NCBI RefSeq assembly: GCF_014851675.1
Contig: NZ_JACVAE010000003.1
Coordinates: 372,001 to 436,000, forward strand
DNA: 64,000 nucleotides
Source: Rhizobium sp. ARZ01
Lineage (GTDB): Bacteria; Pseudomonadota; Alphaproteobacteria; Rhizobiales; Rhizobiaceae
Direction: 5' to 3'
Shown here: piece after piece, positions 8,188 through 16,026 of the stretch
How the letters are laid out: each line of letters starts with the position of its first letter
How positions within the stretch are numbered: position 1 is the first letter of the stretch
The notes under the pieces: model-generated
Databases searched by the model: none
Seen by the model: the letters and a program-made list of their open reading frames with translations, nothing else
What the model was told of the DNA's origin: nothing
Program-made: the position numbers and the translations under genes

Positions 8188-9219
8188 CTATTGCTTGCGC
8201 GGCCAGGTGTCGGCGAGGCGGTAGCCGGCCGGCCACGGATCGTCCGGATCGAGCATCACCTGGTGCGTGCCGGTGACCCAGGCCCGCCCGGAGATTTCCG
8301 GAACGATCGCCGGGCGACCGCCGACTGTAGTTTCGCCGACGATCCGGCAATCGAAACGCGAATCGATGATCGAATGGCCGCTGAAGCGCTGTCCGACCTT
8401 CATCAGGCCGCGGGCATGCAGCACCGCCATGCGTGCCGAACATCCCGTGCCGGTCGGCGACCTGTCGAGCTTTGCCGGCTGGATGACGACCGTGTTGCGG
8501 CCATGAAGGACGCCGTCCTTCTCTTCGACCGGCAGCGCCAGCTGGCAGAACGAGATGTGGTTCCACTCCGGGTTTTCCGGATGGGTGAAGCCAAGCTGTT
8601 CGTTGGCCGCATTGGTGATGCGGATACCGGTCTCGGCAAGCTCGCGCGCCTCATCTGGCGTTACGGAGAATCCGAGCGCGCGGGCATCGGCGATGACAAA
8701 GCTGTCGCCGCCATAGGCCGTGTCGACCGTGAGCGTTCCGAGGCCTTCCACTTCGAGCTTTGCATCGAGCTTGTCGGCGAAGGAGGGAACGTTGGTGACG
8801 GTGATGCGTTCAGCCTTGCCGTTGCGGCAGGTGGCAACCACGTCGACCAGCCCGCCGGGGGCCTCCAGAACCATCCGCGTTTCCGGCTCGACCATCGGCA
8901 CGATGCCGCTGTCGAGCAGTACCGTGGAAACACAGATCGAGTTCGAGCCGGACATTGGCGGCGTGTCCTCCGGCTCCATGATGATGAAGCCCATCGTCGC
9001 CCGCGGGTCCTTCGGCGGCACCAGGAGATTGATGTGGCGGAAGACGCCGCCGCGCGGCTCGTTCAGCACGAAGTTGCGCAGGCCCTGGTCCTCCGCGATG
9101 AAGCGGCGCTGCTCCCAAACGGTCTTGCCGGGTGGCGGTGCGACGCCGCCGACGATGACGTCGCCAACCTCGCCCTCGGCGTGACAGGAAACGATGTGGA
9201 TTACCTTGCTGCTGCGCAT
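8188..9219 (-). CDS. Proline racemase superfamily protein with Ser/Cys active-site pair
   Basis: A 343-residue member of the superfamily that holds proline racemase, 4-hydroxyproline 2-epimerase and trans-3-hydroxyproline dehydratase. I chose the ATG at 9219 because it has a strong AAGAGG/GAGGGAG ribosome site and starts with the family-like [17 protein letters not shown]. The second catalytic motif is intact ([12 protein letters not shown], Cys260). The first, normally M-C-G-H-G, reads M-S-G-S-N here: Ser90 replaces the acid/base Cys, and the following His, which helps hold the substrate carboxylate, is also Ser. The exact reaction therefore cannot be named. Its place beside a peptide importer and an Xaa-Pro aminopeptidase favours a proline or hydroxyproline-like substrate. 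It is divergent from gntR. Confidence 0.85.
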   Translation of the reverse strand: MRSSKVIHIVSCHAEGEVGDVIVGGVAPPPGKTVWEQRRFIAEDQGLRNFVLNEPRGGVFRHINLLVPPKDPRATMGFIIMEPEDTPPMSGSNSICVSTVLLDSGIVPMVEPETRMVLEAPGGLVDVVATCRNGKAERITVTNVPSFADKLDAKLEVEGLGTLTVDTAYGGDSFVIADARALGFSVTPDEARELAETGIRITNAANEQLGFTHPENPEWNHISFCQLALPVEEKDGVLHGRNTVVIQPAKLDRSPTGTGCSARMAVLHARGLMKVGQRFSGHSIIDSRFDCRIVGETTVGGRPAIVPEISGRAWVTGTHQVMLDPDDPWPAGYRLADTWPRKQ

Positions 9220-9348
9220 ACCTCTTACTCCCTCATATCGACACGCTCCGACCGTGCTACGCATGTTTCACGAGATCGGTGACGCTTTTGAGATCCGTGC
9301 CGGCTCGGACGTTTGATGCCTCCGGGTCGGCGGAAATCACTCATAGAA

Positions 9349-9364
9349 ATATTGGATCCAATAT
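9349..9364. promoter_or_regulatory. 16-bp palindromic operator between racemase gene and gntR
   Basis: ATATTGGATCCAATAT is a perfect 16-bp palindrome lying between the divergent racemase-family gene (start 9219) and gntR (start 9488). It shares 13 consecutive bases with the site at 7357-7370. It is the probable self-control site of the GntR protein and could also govern the racemase gene. The palindrome is observed; the binding partner is inferred. Confidence 0.65.
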
Positions 9365-9487
9365 ACAATATGAAATATGATTGAAACCTTCAGCCGCGCA
9401 CGCTCTGTTGCCCGCGTGACGGATTGGACCTATGACCGAAAAATGGCAGCGGCGAACGTTGCCCTTCGCAAACTGGGGTTTGGACAT

Positions 9488-10153
9488 ATGAAGCTCGATG
9501 CCGTCGATGTCAGGCAAGCCGCGTCCGCGGCCGATATCGTCTATGAGGCGCTGCGCAAGGCCATCATCGAGGGCGATCTTGGCGAAGGCGAAAACCTCAG
9601 GCAGGACCAGATCGCGCAGATGTTCAACACCAGCCGCATCCCCGTGCGCGAAGCGCTGTCGCGGCTGGAGCAACAAGGCTTGATCACGACACAACGCTAC
9701 AAGGGCGCTGTCGTCGCTGGCCTTTCGATCGAAGAGATCGAGGAAATCTTCGAATTCCGGGCAATGCTGGAAGCCGAGGTCATCCGCCTGGCAGTACCCA
9801 ACATGGATCGCCGGACGCTCGACATTGCTCGGGGGTACTGCGAGGAGTTCGGCCGAGAGCCCGATCCGGCCAAATGGGGCGAGACCAACCGCAGCTTTCA
9901 CTACAGTCTCTACGAAGCCGCCCGCCGGCCGTATTATCTGCAGATCGTTCGTGGTTCACTTGATCGCATCGATCGATATCTGCGAGCTCAACTCACCCTG
10001 ACCGACGGCGTCATGCGAGCCAAGCGCGAGCATCAGGCGATCCTGGAGGCGTGCATGGCGAAAGATGCGGAACTCGCCTCGCAGTTGACGCGAAACCACG
10101 TTCTGGATGCTGGTCGCTCGCTCGTCGCCTTCCTGCGCGAAGAGAGGGCCTGA
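9488..10153 (+). CDS. GntR family regulator, FCD (FadR) subfamily
   Basis: A DNA-binding repressor or activator of 221 residues from the ATG at 9488. The longer frame from 9377 adds an unrelated 37-residue stretch that overlaps the palindrome region, so I rejected it. Residues about 12-75 form the winged helix (DIVYEALRKAIIEG, LRQDQIAQMFNTSRIPVREALSRLE, GLI). The rest is an all-helical FCD effector domain with EFRAMLE, NRSFHYSLYEAA and EHQAILEAC, whose Asp/His residues usually bind a metal and an organic acid. Matching palindromes upstream of this gene and of the importer operon suggest both are targets. Confidence 0.9.
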   Translation: MKLDAVDVRQAASAADIVYEALRKAIIEGDLGEGENLRQDQIAQMFNTSRIPVREALSRLEQQGLITTQRYKGAVVAGLSIEEIEEIFEFRAMLEAEVIRLAVPNMDRRTLDIARGYCEEFGREPDPAKWGETNRSFHYSLYEAARRPYYLQIVRGSLDRIDRYLRAQLTLTDGVMRAKREHQAILEACMAKDAELASQLTRNHVLDAGRSLVAFLREERA

Positions 10154-10189
10154 TCAGCGGACATCGACCTTCCGTGGGCACCGAATTGG

Positions 10190-11077
10190 CTATTTGAGCC
10201 TGTTCGCCTCCGCGACGAAGTCGGACAGCATGGGCACATAGTCCTCGCCGCGACCGGCGTTGACGGCCAGGGCGAATGAATTGCGCACGGCCGCCCCAAC
10301 AGGGTTGGCAACGCCTTCGGCGTTGGCGAAGGCGGCGAGGTAGCTCATGTCCTTGAAGCCGTTACGGATGGCAAACTTGTGGGCATTCGGGTCGCGCTCC
10401 AGAACCCAGCGAAAGAAGGTCTGGTAGAAGCCGCAATCCATCCGTCCGCCGCGGATGACGCTGTCGAAGGTTTCCGGCATCAGCCCTGCCTTGCGGCCCA
10501 GCATGAGGGCCTCCGAATAGAGCGCGGCATAGCCCATCGACAGGAAATTGTTCAGAAGCTTCATGGTGTGCCCCGTTCCCGTCGGCCCGGTGTGGATGAC
10601 GCGGCCGGCGAAGCAGTCGAGGATGGGCCGGATCCGGGCGATGTCCGCATCGGCACCGCCGACCATCACGTCAAGCGTGCCGGCGGCGGCATCGGCCGGC
10701 GTGCGGCCGAGCGGCGCGTCGATCAGCGTGATCCCCTTCGCCGCGAGCTTTGCTGCAAGCGTCGTGGTGACGGACGGGTCGGAGGTGGAGCAGTCGATGA
10801 TGGTGAGTACCCGGCCCGAAGCCGCGATGCCATCCGTTCCCTCGACGACATCAAGAACTTCCGGCGAGCCAGTGACGCAAAGGACGATCACGTCGCAGCG
10901 CTCCGCCATCTCGCGCGGCGACTTCGCTTCGGTCGCGCCCTTGGCGAGCAATGTCTCGAGTGGTGCGCGGTTGCGGTGCGCCATGCCGACCAGCGGATGT
11001 CCCTTTGCCAGGATGTTTGCCGCCATGCCCTGGCCCATGAACCCGAGTCCGATGAAGCCCACTGCCTGCTTGGTCAT
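10190..11077 (-). CDS. NAD(P)-dependent beta-hydroxyacid dehydrogenase (HIBADH family)
   Basis: A 295-residue cytosolic oxidoreductase of the 3-hydroxyisobutyrate dehydrogenase family. The start at 11077 has an AAAGGAAG ribosome site and exposes the N-terminal Rossmann fold GFIGLGFMGQGMAANI. Other family marks are CVTGSPEVLDVV, the substrate loop DAPLGRTPADAAAGTLDVMVGG (usually DAPVSGG, so divergent here) and the catalytic Lys in GHTMKLLNN. The substrate is unknown; candidates are tartronate semialdehyde, glyoxylate-type or other beta-hydroxy acids. It is convergent with gntR and followed upstream by galM on the same strand, with an 87-base gap. Confidence 0.85.
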   Translation of the reverse strand: MTKQAVGFIGLGFMGQGMAANILAKGHPLVGMAHRNRAPLETLLAKGATEAKSPREMAERCDVIVLCVTGSPEVLDVVEGTDGIAASGRVLTIIDCSTSDPSVTTTLAAKLAAKGITLIDAPLGRTPADAAAGTLDVMVGGADADIARIRPILDCFAGRVIHTGPTGTGHTMKLLNNFLSMGYAALYSEALMLGRKAGLMPETFDSVIRGGRMDCGFYQTFFRWVLERDPNAHKFAIRNGFKDMSYLAAFANAEGVANPVGAAVRNSFALAVNAGRGEDYVPMLSDFVAEANRLK

Positions 11078-11164
11078 GGTCGTCTTCCTTTCGTCGTCCG
11101 CGTGCGCGCCTGTCGCCAGAATAGCAGCCGGCATTGCCGACGCGTAGAGTTGATGGTCGTTCTG

Positions 11165-12181
11165 TCAGTTGTTCATGAAGACGTAGTCCGTCTCCTGCCT
11201 CAGCGTTTCGCCGGGGCGTAGTACAGCTTTCGGAAAAGCTGCGTGGTTGACCGCATCAGGCCAGATCTGCGTTTCCAGGCAAAAGCCGGCAAAGGGGCCG
11301 TAGCGCCGCCCCTCGTGGCCAGGTACCGGCACGTCGAGCTTTGCGCCCGTGTAGAACTGCACGCCCGGCTCGGTGGTCCGCACCTCCATCGACACACCGG
11401 AGTTGAGGCTGCGCGCGCGAGCGACCGAGCTCTTGGCGCGACGTTCCGCAGCCAGACAGAAGTTGTGATCGAAGGCGCCGCCGCCCGCATCGGTCTGTCG
11501 ACGCAACGGCGTCATTTCGCGCAAATCGAACGGCGTTCCGTCAACAGGGCGGATTTCACCGGTCGGGATGAGACGGCTGTCGACGGGCAGGTAGTGATCT
11601 GCAGCGATCATGAGGTCGTGCCCAAGTGCGTCCTCACCGCCGTCGAGATTGAAATAGCTATGCTGACAGACGTTGGCGATTGTCGCCGCGTCGCTCGTCG
11701 TTTCGTAGAGCACAGACAGAGTGCCTTCGCCGCCCAGCCGATAGGTGCAGGTGATGGTGCAATTGCCGGGGTAACCGGCGCGACCGTCAGGATCGACAAT
11801 GCGCAGCACGACATGGCTTTCCGATTGTTCGACGATCTGCCAATTGCACTTTGCGATGCAGTCGCTGCCGCCATGAAGGTGAGTGACGCCATTCTCGTTC
11901 AATTCGAGCTGGTAGGCGGTTCCGTCGATTTCAAATCGGCCGTTGCCGATGCGGTTCGAATTGCGGCCGGGCGTCGCGCCGAAATAGGGGGAATGGGCGA
12001 GGTAGTCCGACAGTTTCTCGAAACCGAGCACCAGCGGCGGTGGGTGACCTGCGAGACGCAGATCCTGAATGACGGCACCCCAGGTGATGACCTGCGCCGT
12101 CAGTCCGCCGCCCGAGATCGTGATCCGATAGACCGGCTCGCCCGTCGGCATCCTGCCGAACAGTTCATTCTCCGCATTCAC
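11165..12181 (-). CDS. galM: Aldose 1-epimerase (mutarotase)
   Basis: This enzyme would interconvert alpha and beta anomers of aldohexoses such as galactose. The 338-residue protein has the family order of motifs: TWGAVIQDL, YFGATPGRNSNRI, THLHGG with its His, VCQHSYFNLDGG with the catalytic His, and a C-terminal GFCLETQIWPDAVNH that contains the catalytic-base Glu. The length is normal. It lies upstream of the hydroxyacid dehydrogenase gene on the same strand. Nothing nearby forms a sugar pathway, so its substrate is not specified by context. Confidence 0.9.
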   Translation of the reverse strand: MNAENELFGRMPTGEPVYRITISGGGLTAQVITWGAVIQDLRLAGHPPPLVLGFEKLSDYLAHSPYFGATPGRNSNRIGNGRFEIDGTAYQLELNENGVTHLHGGSDCIAKCNWQIVEQSESHVVLRIVDPDGRAGYPGNCTITCTYRLGGEGTLSVLYETTSDAATIANVCQHSYFNLDGGEDALGHDLMIAADHYLPVDSRLIPTGEIRPVDGTPFDLREMTPLRRQTDAGGGAFDHNFCLAAERRAKSSVARARSLNSGVSMEVRTTEPGVQFYTGAKLDVPVPGHEGRRYGPFAGFCLETQIWPDAVNHAAFPKAVLRPGETLRQETDYVFMNN

Positions 12182-12293
12182 CGCATGTCCTCCCCGGTCT
12201 GCTACTCACATGATCGGTTTAGCCGAACCAACATCGGCAAATTGAGGCAAAACCCGAGCCGGGGCAATTATAAAATCATACTTTTGCGGGAGA

Positions 12294-13481
12294 TTAGCGC
12301 GACAGTTCCTTCGTCGCCGACTGCAGCCCGGCAAGCGTCAGCGGAAACATGCGACCCTGCATGAGGCGGTCGATCAGTCCGATCGACTGCGTATAGGACC
12401 AATACTCCTGCTTCACGGGGTTGAGCCAGATCGACCGGTGAAAGTGCTCGGTGATTCTGGACATCCAGACCGCGCCGGCTTCCTTGTTCCAGTGCTCGAC
12501 GGAGCCACCCGGATGGGTGACCTCGTAGGGGCTCATCGATGCGTCGCCCACGAAGATCACGCGATAGTCGCTGCCGTAGGTGCGGATCACGTCGAGTGTG
12601 GACGTGACGTCGACGCGCCGGCGTCGGTTATCCTTCCAGACGCCCTCGTAGATGCAGTTGTGGAAATAGAAATGCTCCAGATGCCGGAATTCGGCGCGCG
12701 CGGCCGAAAAGAGTTCCTCGACATCGCGGATATGCGAGTCCATCGACCCGCCGACGTCGAAGAACATCAGGAGCTTTACCGCATTGCGCCGCTCGGGCCG
12801 CGTGACGACATCGATATAGCCGTGCTGGGCGGTGGAGCGGATCGTGCCGGGCAGATCCAGCTCGTCCGCCGCGCCCTCGCGCACCCAGCGTCGCAGCCGC
12901 TTCAGCGCGACCTTGATGTTGCGGGTGCCGAGTTCGACGCTGTCGTCGTACTCCTTGAATTCGCGCCGGTCCCAGACCTTGACGGCGCGGCGATGCCGGG
13001 ATTTGTCCTGGCCGATGCGCACGCCTTCGGGATTATAGCCGAAGGCGCCGAAGGGGGATGTGCCGGCCGTGCCGATCCACTTCGAGCCACCCTGGTGGCG
13101 TCCCTTCTGTTCGGCAAGGCGCTGGCGCAAGGTCTCCATGAGCTTGTCGAAGCCGCCAAGACTCTCGACAAGACGTTTCTCCTCAGCGGAAAGGAATTTC
13201 TCTGCCAGTTTCTGCAGCCATTCAGTGGGAACCTTGATGTCGACACCTTCCGACTCGGCACCTGATACTGGCTCAAGCCCCTTGAAGGTCTCGGCAAAGA
13301 CGCGGTCGAAGCGATCGATGAAGCGTTCGTCCTTCACCAGTGCGCTGCGGGCGAGATAGTAGAAGGCCTCCACGTCGAAGTCCGCAATACCTGCTTCCAT
13401 GCCTTCCAGCAGCGCCAGGAATTCCCGGAGCGTGACCGGAATCTTCGCAGCCTTGAGCGCAAGAAAAAACGGAATGAACAT
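12294..13481 (-). CDS. VWA domain protein, CoxE-like
   Basis: A 395-residue protein of the CoxE/YeaD-like VWA class, normally the partner of a MoxR-type AAA+ ATPase. The N-terminal half is helical (FIPFFLALKAAKIPVTLREFLALLEG). The VWA half (about residues 215-395) carries a MIDAS-like DVGGSMDSH instead of DxSxS, which is typical for CoxE, and later VIFVGDASMSPYE. It follows the GNAT gene by five bases and so appears to be the third gene of the metA transcript. The likely partner ATPase is encoded at 15046-15885, upstream of metA. Cellular target unknown. Confidence 0.85.
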   Translation of the reverse strand: MFIPFFLALKAAKIPVTLREFLALLEGMEAGIADFDVEAFYYLARSALVKDERFIDRFDRVFAETFKGLEPVSGAESEGVDIKVPTEWLQKLAEKFLSAEEKRLVESLGGFDKLMETLRQRLAEQKGRHQGGSKWIGTAGTSPFGAFGYNPEGVRIGQDKSRHRRAVKVWDRREFKEYDDSVELGTRNIKVALKRLRRWVREGAADELDLPGTIRSTAQHGYIDVVTRPERRNAVKLLMFFDVGGSMDSHIRDVEELFSAARAEFRHLEHFYFHNCIYEGVWKDNRRRRVDVTSTLDVIRTYGSDYRVIFVGDASMSPYEVTHPGGSVEHWNKEAGAVWMSRITEHFHRSIWLNPVKQEYWSYTQSIGLIDRLMQGRMFPLTLAGLQSATKELSR

Positions 13482-13486
13482 GGCCG

Positions 13487-13936
13487 TCAGAGGTTCTTCT
13501 GGTAGATGATGAACGGCGTCTTCTCGGCGATGCGGTCATAGAGGCGGCGCGCGGTCGCGTTGAACTCCTGCGTCATCCAGTGAACCTCAGGCGTGCCCGC
13601 TTCGGCAGCCTTGGCATAGACCGCCTCGATCAGCGCCCTGCCGACGCCGATGCCGCGCACTTCAGGATCGGTATAGAGATCCTGCAGGTAGCAGACATTG
13701 TTGATGGTCCAGCAGGAGCGATGGAAGAGATAGTGGGCAAGGCCGACAGGCTTGCCGTCATGGAAGGCAAGCAGGCCAGCGAATTCATTGGCGCCGCCCT
13801 CCGTCAGGCGCGCGAAAGTCGAACGATAGATCTCCTCGGGCAGCGTGGTCTCGTAGAAGGTGAGATAGTCTGTCCAGAGGCGGCGCCAATCGGGCTCGTC
13901 CGCCTGCGTGACGGGCCTGATTACGAGTCCTTCCAT
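13487..13936 (-). CDS. GNAT family N-acetyltransferase
   Basis: A compact 149-residue acyltransferase with the GNAT fold: N-terminal IRPVTQADEPDWRRLWTDYL, a central strand GLAHYLFH, the acetyl-CoA binding loop DPEVRGIGVGRALIE (motif A, R/Q-x-x-G-x-G/A) and the C-terminal ARRLYDRIAEKTPFI. The substrate is not evident. It is packed between metA (3-base gap) and the VWA gene (5-base gap), so it should be transcribed from the SAM-II controlled metA promoter. Confidence 0.88.
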   Translation of the reverse strand: MEGLVIRPVTQADEPDWRRLWTDYLTFYETTLPEEIYRSTFARLTEGGANEFAGLLAFHDGKPVGLAHYLFHRSCWTINNVCYLQDLYTDPEVRGIGVGRALIEAVYAKAAEAGTPEVHWMTQEFNATARRLYDRIAEKTPFIIYQKNL

Positions 13937-13939
13937 GCG

Positions 13940-14863
13940 CTATCCCTCCGAACCGATTTTCTCCAGGTCATACGGCGTCGACTGGTACATCTCGTTGATC
14001 CAGTTGCCGAACAGCAGATGCGCATGGCTTCGCCAGCGGTTCAAGGGGGCGATGGCCGGATCGTTGTGGGGGAAATAGTTCCTCGGCATCTTGATCGGAA
14101 CGCCGGCGTTCACGTCGCGGAAATACTCGTCGGCCAGCGAAGTCGAGTCGTATTCCACGTGGTTGAAGACGTAGAGCCGCTTGCCCGCCTTCTCCTGCAC
14201 GAAACACACGCCCGTCTCGTCGGATTCCATCAGGATCTCCAGATCCGGGCGTTTGCGGATGTCCTCGGCGCGCACCTCCGTCCAGCGGGAGACCGGGATC
14301 TGGAAATCGTCGGAAAACCCATTGAGGAAGACGGACGAGGGATTGCGGTTGTGGTGGCGGAAGACGCCGAAGGCCTTTTCGTTAAGCGTGTACTTCGGCA
14401 CGCCGTGGAAGTGGTAGATCGCCGCCATCGCGCCCCAGCAGACGTTCAGCGTCGAGTGGACATTTGTCTCGGTCCAGTCGAAGATCTGCTTCATCTCGTC
14501 CCAATAGGTCACGTCCTCGTAGTCCAGCGTCTCGATCGGAGCGCCGGTGATGATGAACCCGTCGAACTTGCGATGCTTGATGTCCTCCCACGTGTCGTAG
14601 AAGGCGAGGAGGTGCTCTTCCGAGGTGTTTTTCGCCTTGTGACCGCCGATGCGCACCAGTGACAGTTCCACCTGCAGCGGGCTTGCGCCGACGAGGCGTG
14701 CCATCTGGATCTCGGTCTTGATCTTGTTCGGCATGAGATTCAGGAGCCCGATCTGCAACGGGCGGATATCCTGGCGGACAGCCACCGTCTCGGACATCAC
14801 CCGCACGCCCTCATGAACGAGGGTTTCGAAAGCAGGCAGGGTATCGGGAATCTTGATGGGCAT
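13940..14863 (-). CDS. metA: Homoserine O-acyltransferase MetA, probably acetyl-CoA type
   Basis: First committed step of methionine synthesis: acylation of the homoserine hydroxyl. The 307-residue protein has the MetA layout with [11 protein letters not shown], catalytic Cys142 in LNVCWGA, and AFGVFRHHN. Work on the MetA family shows that residue 111 governs the acyl donor: Gly in E. coli uses succinyl-CoA, Glu uses acetyl-CoA. Here the stretch reads [13 protein letters not shown] with Glu111, so O-acetylhomoserine is the predicted product although annotations usually say succinyltransferase. A SAM-II riboswitch and a terminator lie in the leader, giving feedback from S-adenosylmethionine. 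GNAT and VWA genes follow within five bases each. Confidence 0.93.
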   Translation of the reverse strand: MPIKIPDTLPAFETLVHEGVRVMSETVAVRQDIRPLQIGLLNLMPNKIKTEIQMARLVGASPLQVELSLVRIGGHKAKNTSEEHLLAFYDTWEDIKHRKFDGFIITGAPIETLDYEDVTYWDEMKQIFDWTETNVHSTLNVCWGAMAAIYHFHGVPKYTLNEKAFGVFRHHNRNPSSVFLNGFSDDFQIPVSRWTEVRAEDIRKRPDLEILMESDETGVCFVQEKAGKRLYVFNHVEYDSTSLADEYFRDVNAGVPIKMPRNYFPHNDPAIAPLNRWRSHAHLLFGNWINEMYQSTPYDLEKIGSEG

Positions 14864-14880
14864 GGTTCACTCGATCAAAC

Positions 14881-14913
14881 AAAAAAACCGGCGGCGACAA
14901 AATCGCGACCGGT
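14881..14913 (-). terminator. Intrinsic terminator in the metA leader
   Basis: On the minus strand an 11-bp stem with two mismatches (ACCGGTCGCGA pairing TCGCCGCCGGT) is followed directly by seven T residues, 18 bases before the metA ATG. Its position after the SAM-II aptamer suggests it is the expression platform for transcription attenuation. Confidence 0.8.
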
Positions 14914-14936
14914 CCGGGAAGATCTCTTCTCGCGGC

Positions 14937-14990
14937 CCTTTAGCGACTTGTTTTACGTGGCTGCAAGCCGGCCGGCCAAATCACCACGGG
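14937..14990 (-). promoter_or_regulatory. SAM-II riboswitch (metA motif)
   Basis: The minus-strand leader matches the SAM-II consensus closely: P1 arms CGTGG and CCACG enclosing TGATTTGGC and GGCTTGCAG, then a TAAAACAAGTCGCTAAAG tail whose GCTAAA can form the pseudoknot with the TGATTTGGC loop. SAM-II elements are known upstream of metA in Rhizobiales and shut the gene off when S-adenosylmethionine binds. Here a terminator follows 23 bases downstream. Confidence 0.93.
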
Positions 14991-15045
14991 ACATGTCTTC
15001 AATAGCGCCAGACGGCGCCGGAATCAATCGCCCGTCCCGGAACGG

Positions 15046-15885
15046 TTAGCCGTCGCGCCGTGCCATGAAGGCCAGCCGCTCGAACAGGTGCACGTCCTGC
15101 TCATTCTTGAGCAGGGCGCCATAGAGTTTCGGCAGCATAGTTTTTGGATCGGTGCGCAGATCGCCAGGCTCCACCTCGTCGGCGACGAGCAGCCGAATCC
15201 AGTCGAGCGCTTCGGAGGTGGACGGTCTTTTCTTCAGGCCGGGCGTTTCCCGGATTTCAAAGAAGGTGGAAAGTGCGGCCGAAAGCAACGACTTGCGGAT
15301 GCCGGGATAGTGCACTTCGATGATGCGTGCCAGCGTCTCGGCGTCGGGAAAGCGGATGTAGTGGAAGAAGCAGCGGCGCAGGAAGGCGTCCGGCAGCTCC
15401 TTCTCGTTGTTGGAGGTTATGATAACGATCGGGCGGTTTGCTGCGGCAACGGTCTCGCTCGTCTCGTAGACGTGGAACTCCATGCGGTCGAGTTCCTGCA
15501 GCAGGTCATTCGGAAACTCGATATCGGCCTTGTCGATCTCGTCGATCAACAGAACGGTTTTTATTGGCGCCTCGAAGGCCTGCCAGAGCTTGCCCTTGCG
15601 GATATAGTTGCGCACGTCGTTGATGCGCTCGTCGCCGAGCTGGCTGTCACGCAGGCGGGAGACGACGTCATACTCGTAGAGGCCCTGCTGGGCCTTGGTC
15701 GTCGACTTCACGCTCCACTCGATCAGGTCGAGGCCGAGGGCGGTCGCCACCTGGCGGGCGAGTTCCGTCTTGCCAGTTCCGGGTTCACCCTTGACGAGCA
15801 GCGGACGCTCAAGCCGGATCGCCGCGTTGACGGCAACCATCAGATCCTTGTCGGCAACGTAATCGGCTGTTCCGGTAAACTGCAT
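15046..15885 (-). CDS. MoxR-family AAA+ ATPase
   Basis: A AAA+ chaperone-like ATPase of the MoxR class, which typically acts with a VWA partner to mature or insert cofactors into target complexes. Walker A is KGEPGTGKTELARQ, Walker B is LLIDEIDKAD, and sensor 1 is VIITSNNEKELPDAFLRR. I chose the ATG at 15885 (279 residues, beginning MQFTGTADYV) because the fold begins there; an in-frame ATG at 15918 would add 11 residues. It is separated from its probable VWA partner (12294-13481) by metA and a GNAT gene, with its own stop before the riboswitch. Confidence 0.88.
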   Translation of the reverse strand: MQFTGTADYVADKDLMVAVNAAIRLERPLLVKGEPGTGKTELARQVATALGLDLIEWSVKSTTKAQQGLYEYDVVSRLRDSQLGDERINDVRNYIRKGKLWQAFEAPIKTVLLIDEIDKADIEFPNDLLQELDRMEFHVYETSETVAAANRPIVIITSNNEKELPDAFLRRCFFHYIRFPDAETLARIIEVHYPGIRKSLLSAALSTFFEIRETPGLKKRPSTSEALDWIRLLVADEVEPGDLRTDPKTMLPKLYGALLKNEQDVHLFERLAFMARRDG

Positions 15886-16026
15886 GCTTCTGCCCTGCTG
15901 AATTTTCGCAGGGGCCATCTAAGGGATGGCGGCATGGTCCGTAAAGGGGATAAGCCAAACGCCCTGCTCGCCGCCTTCGCGCGACGAGCAGATTTCGTGC
16001 CCGAAATTCCGGTCGAATTCCGTGGC

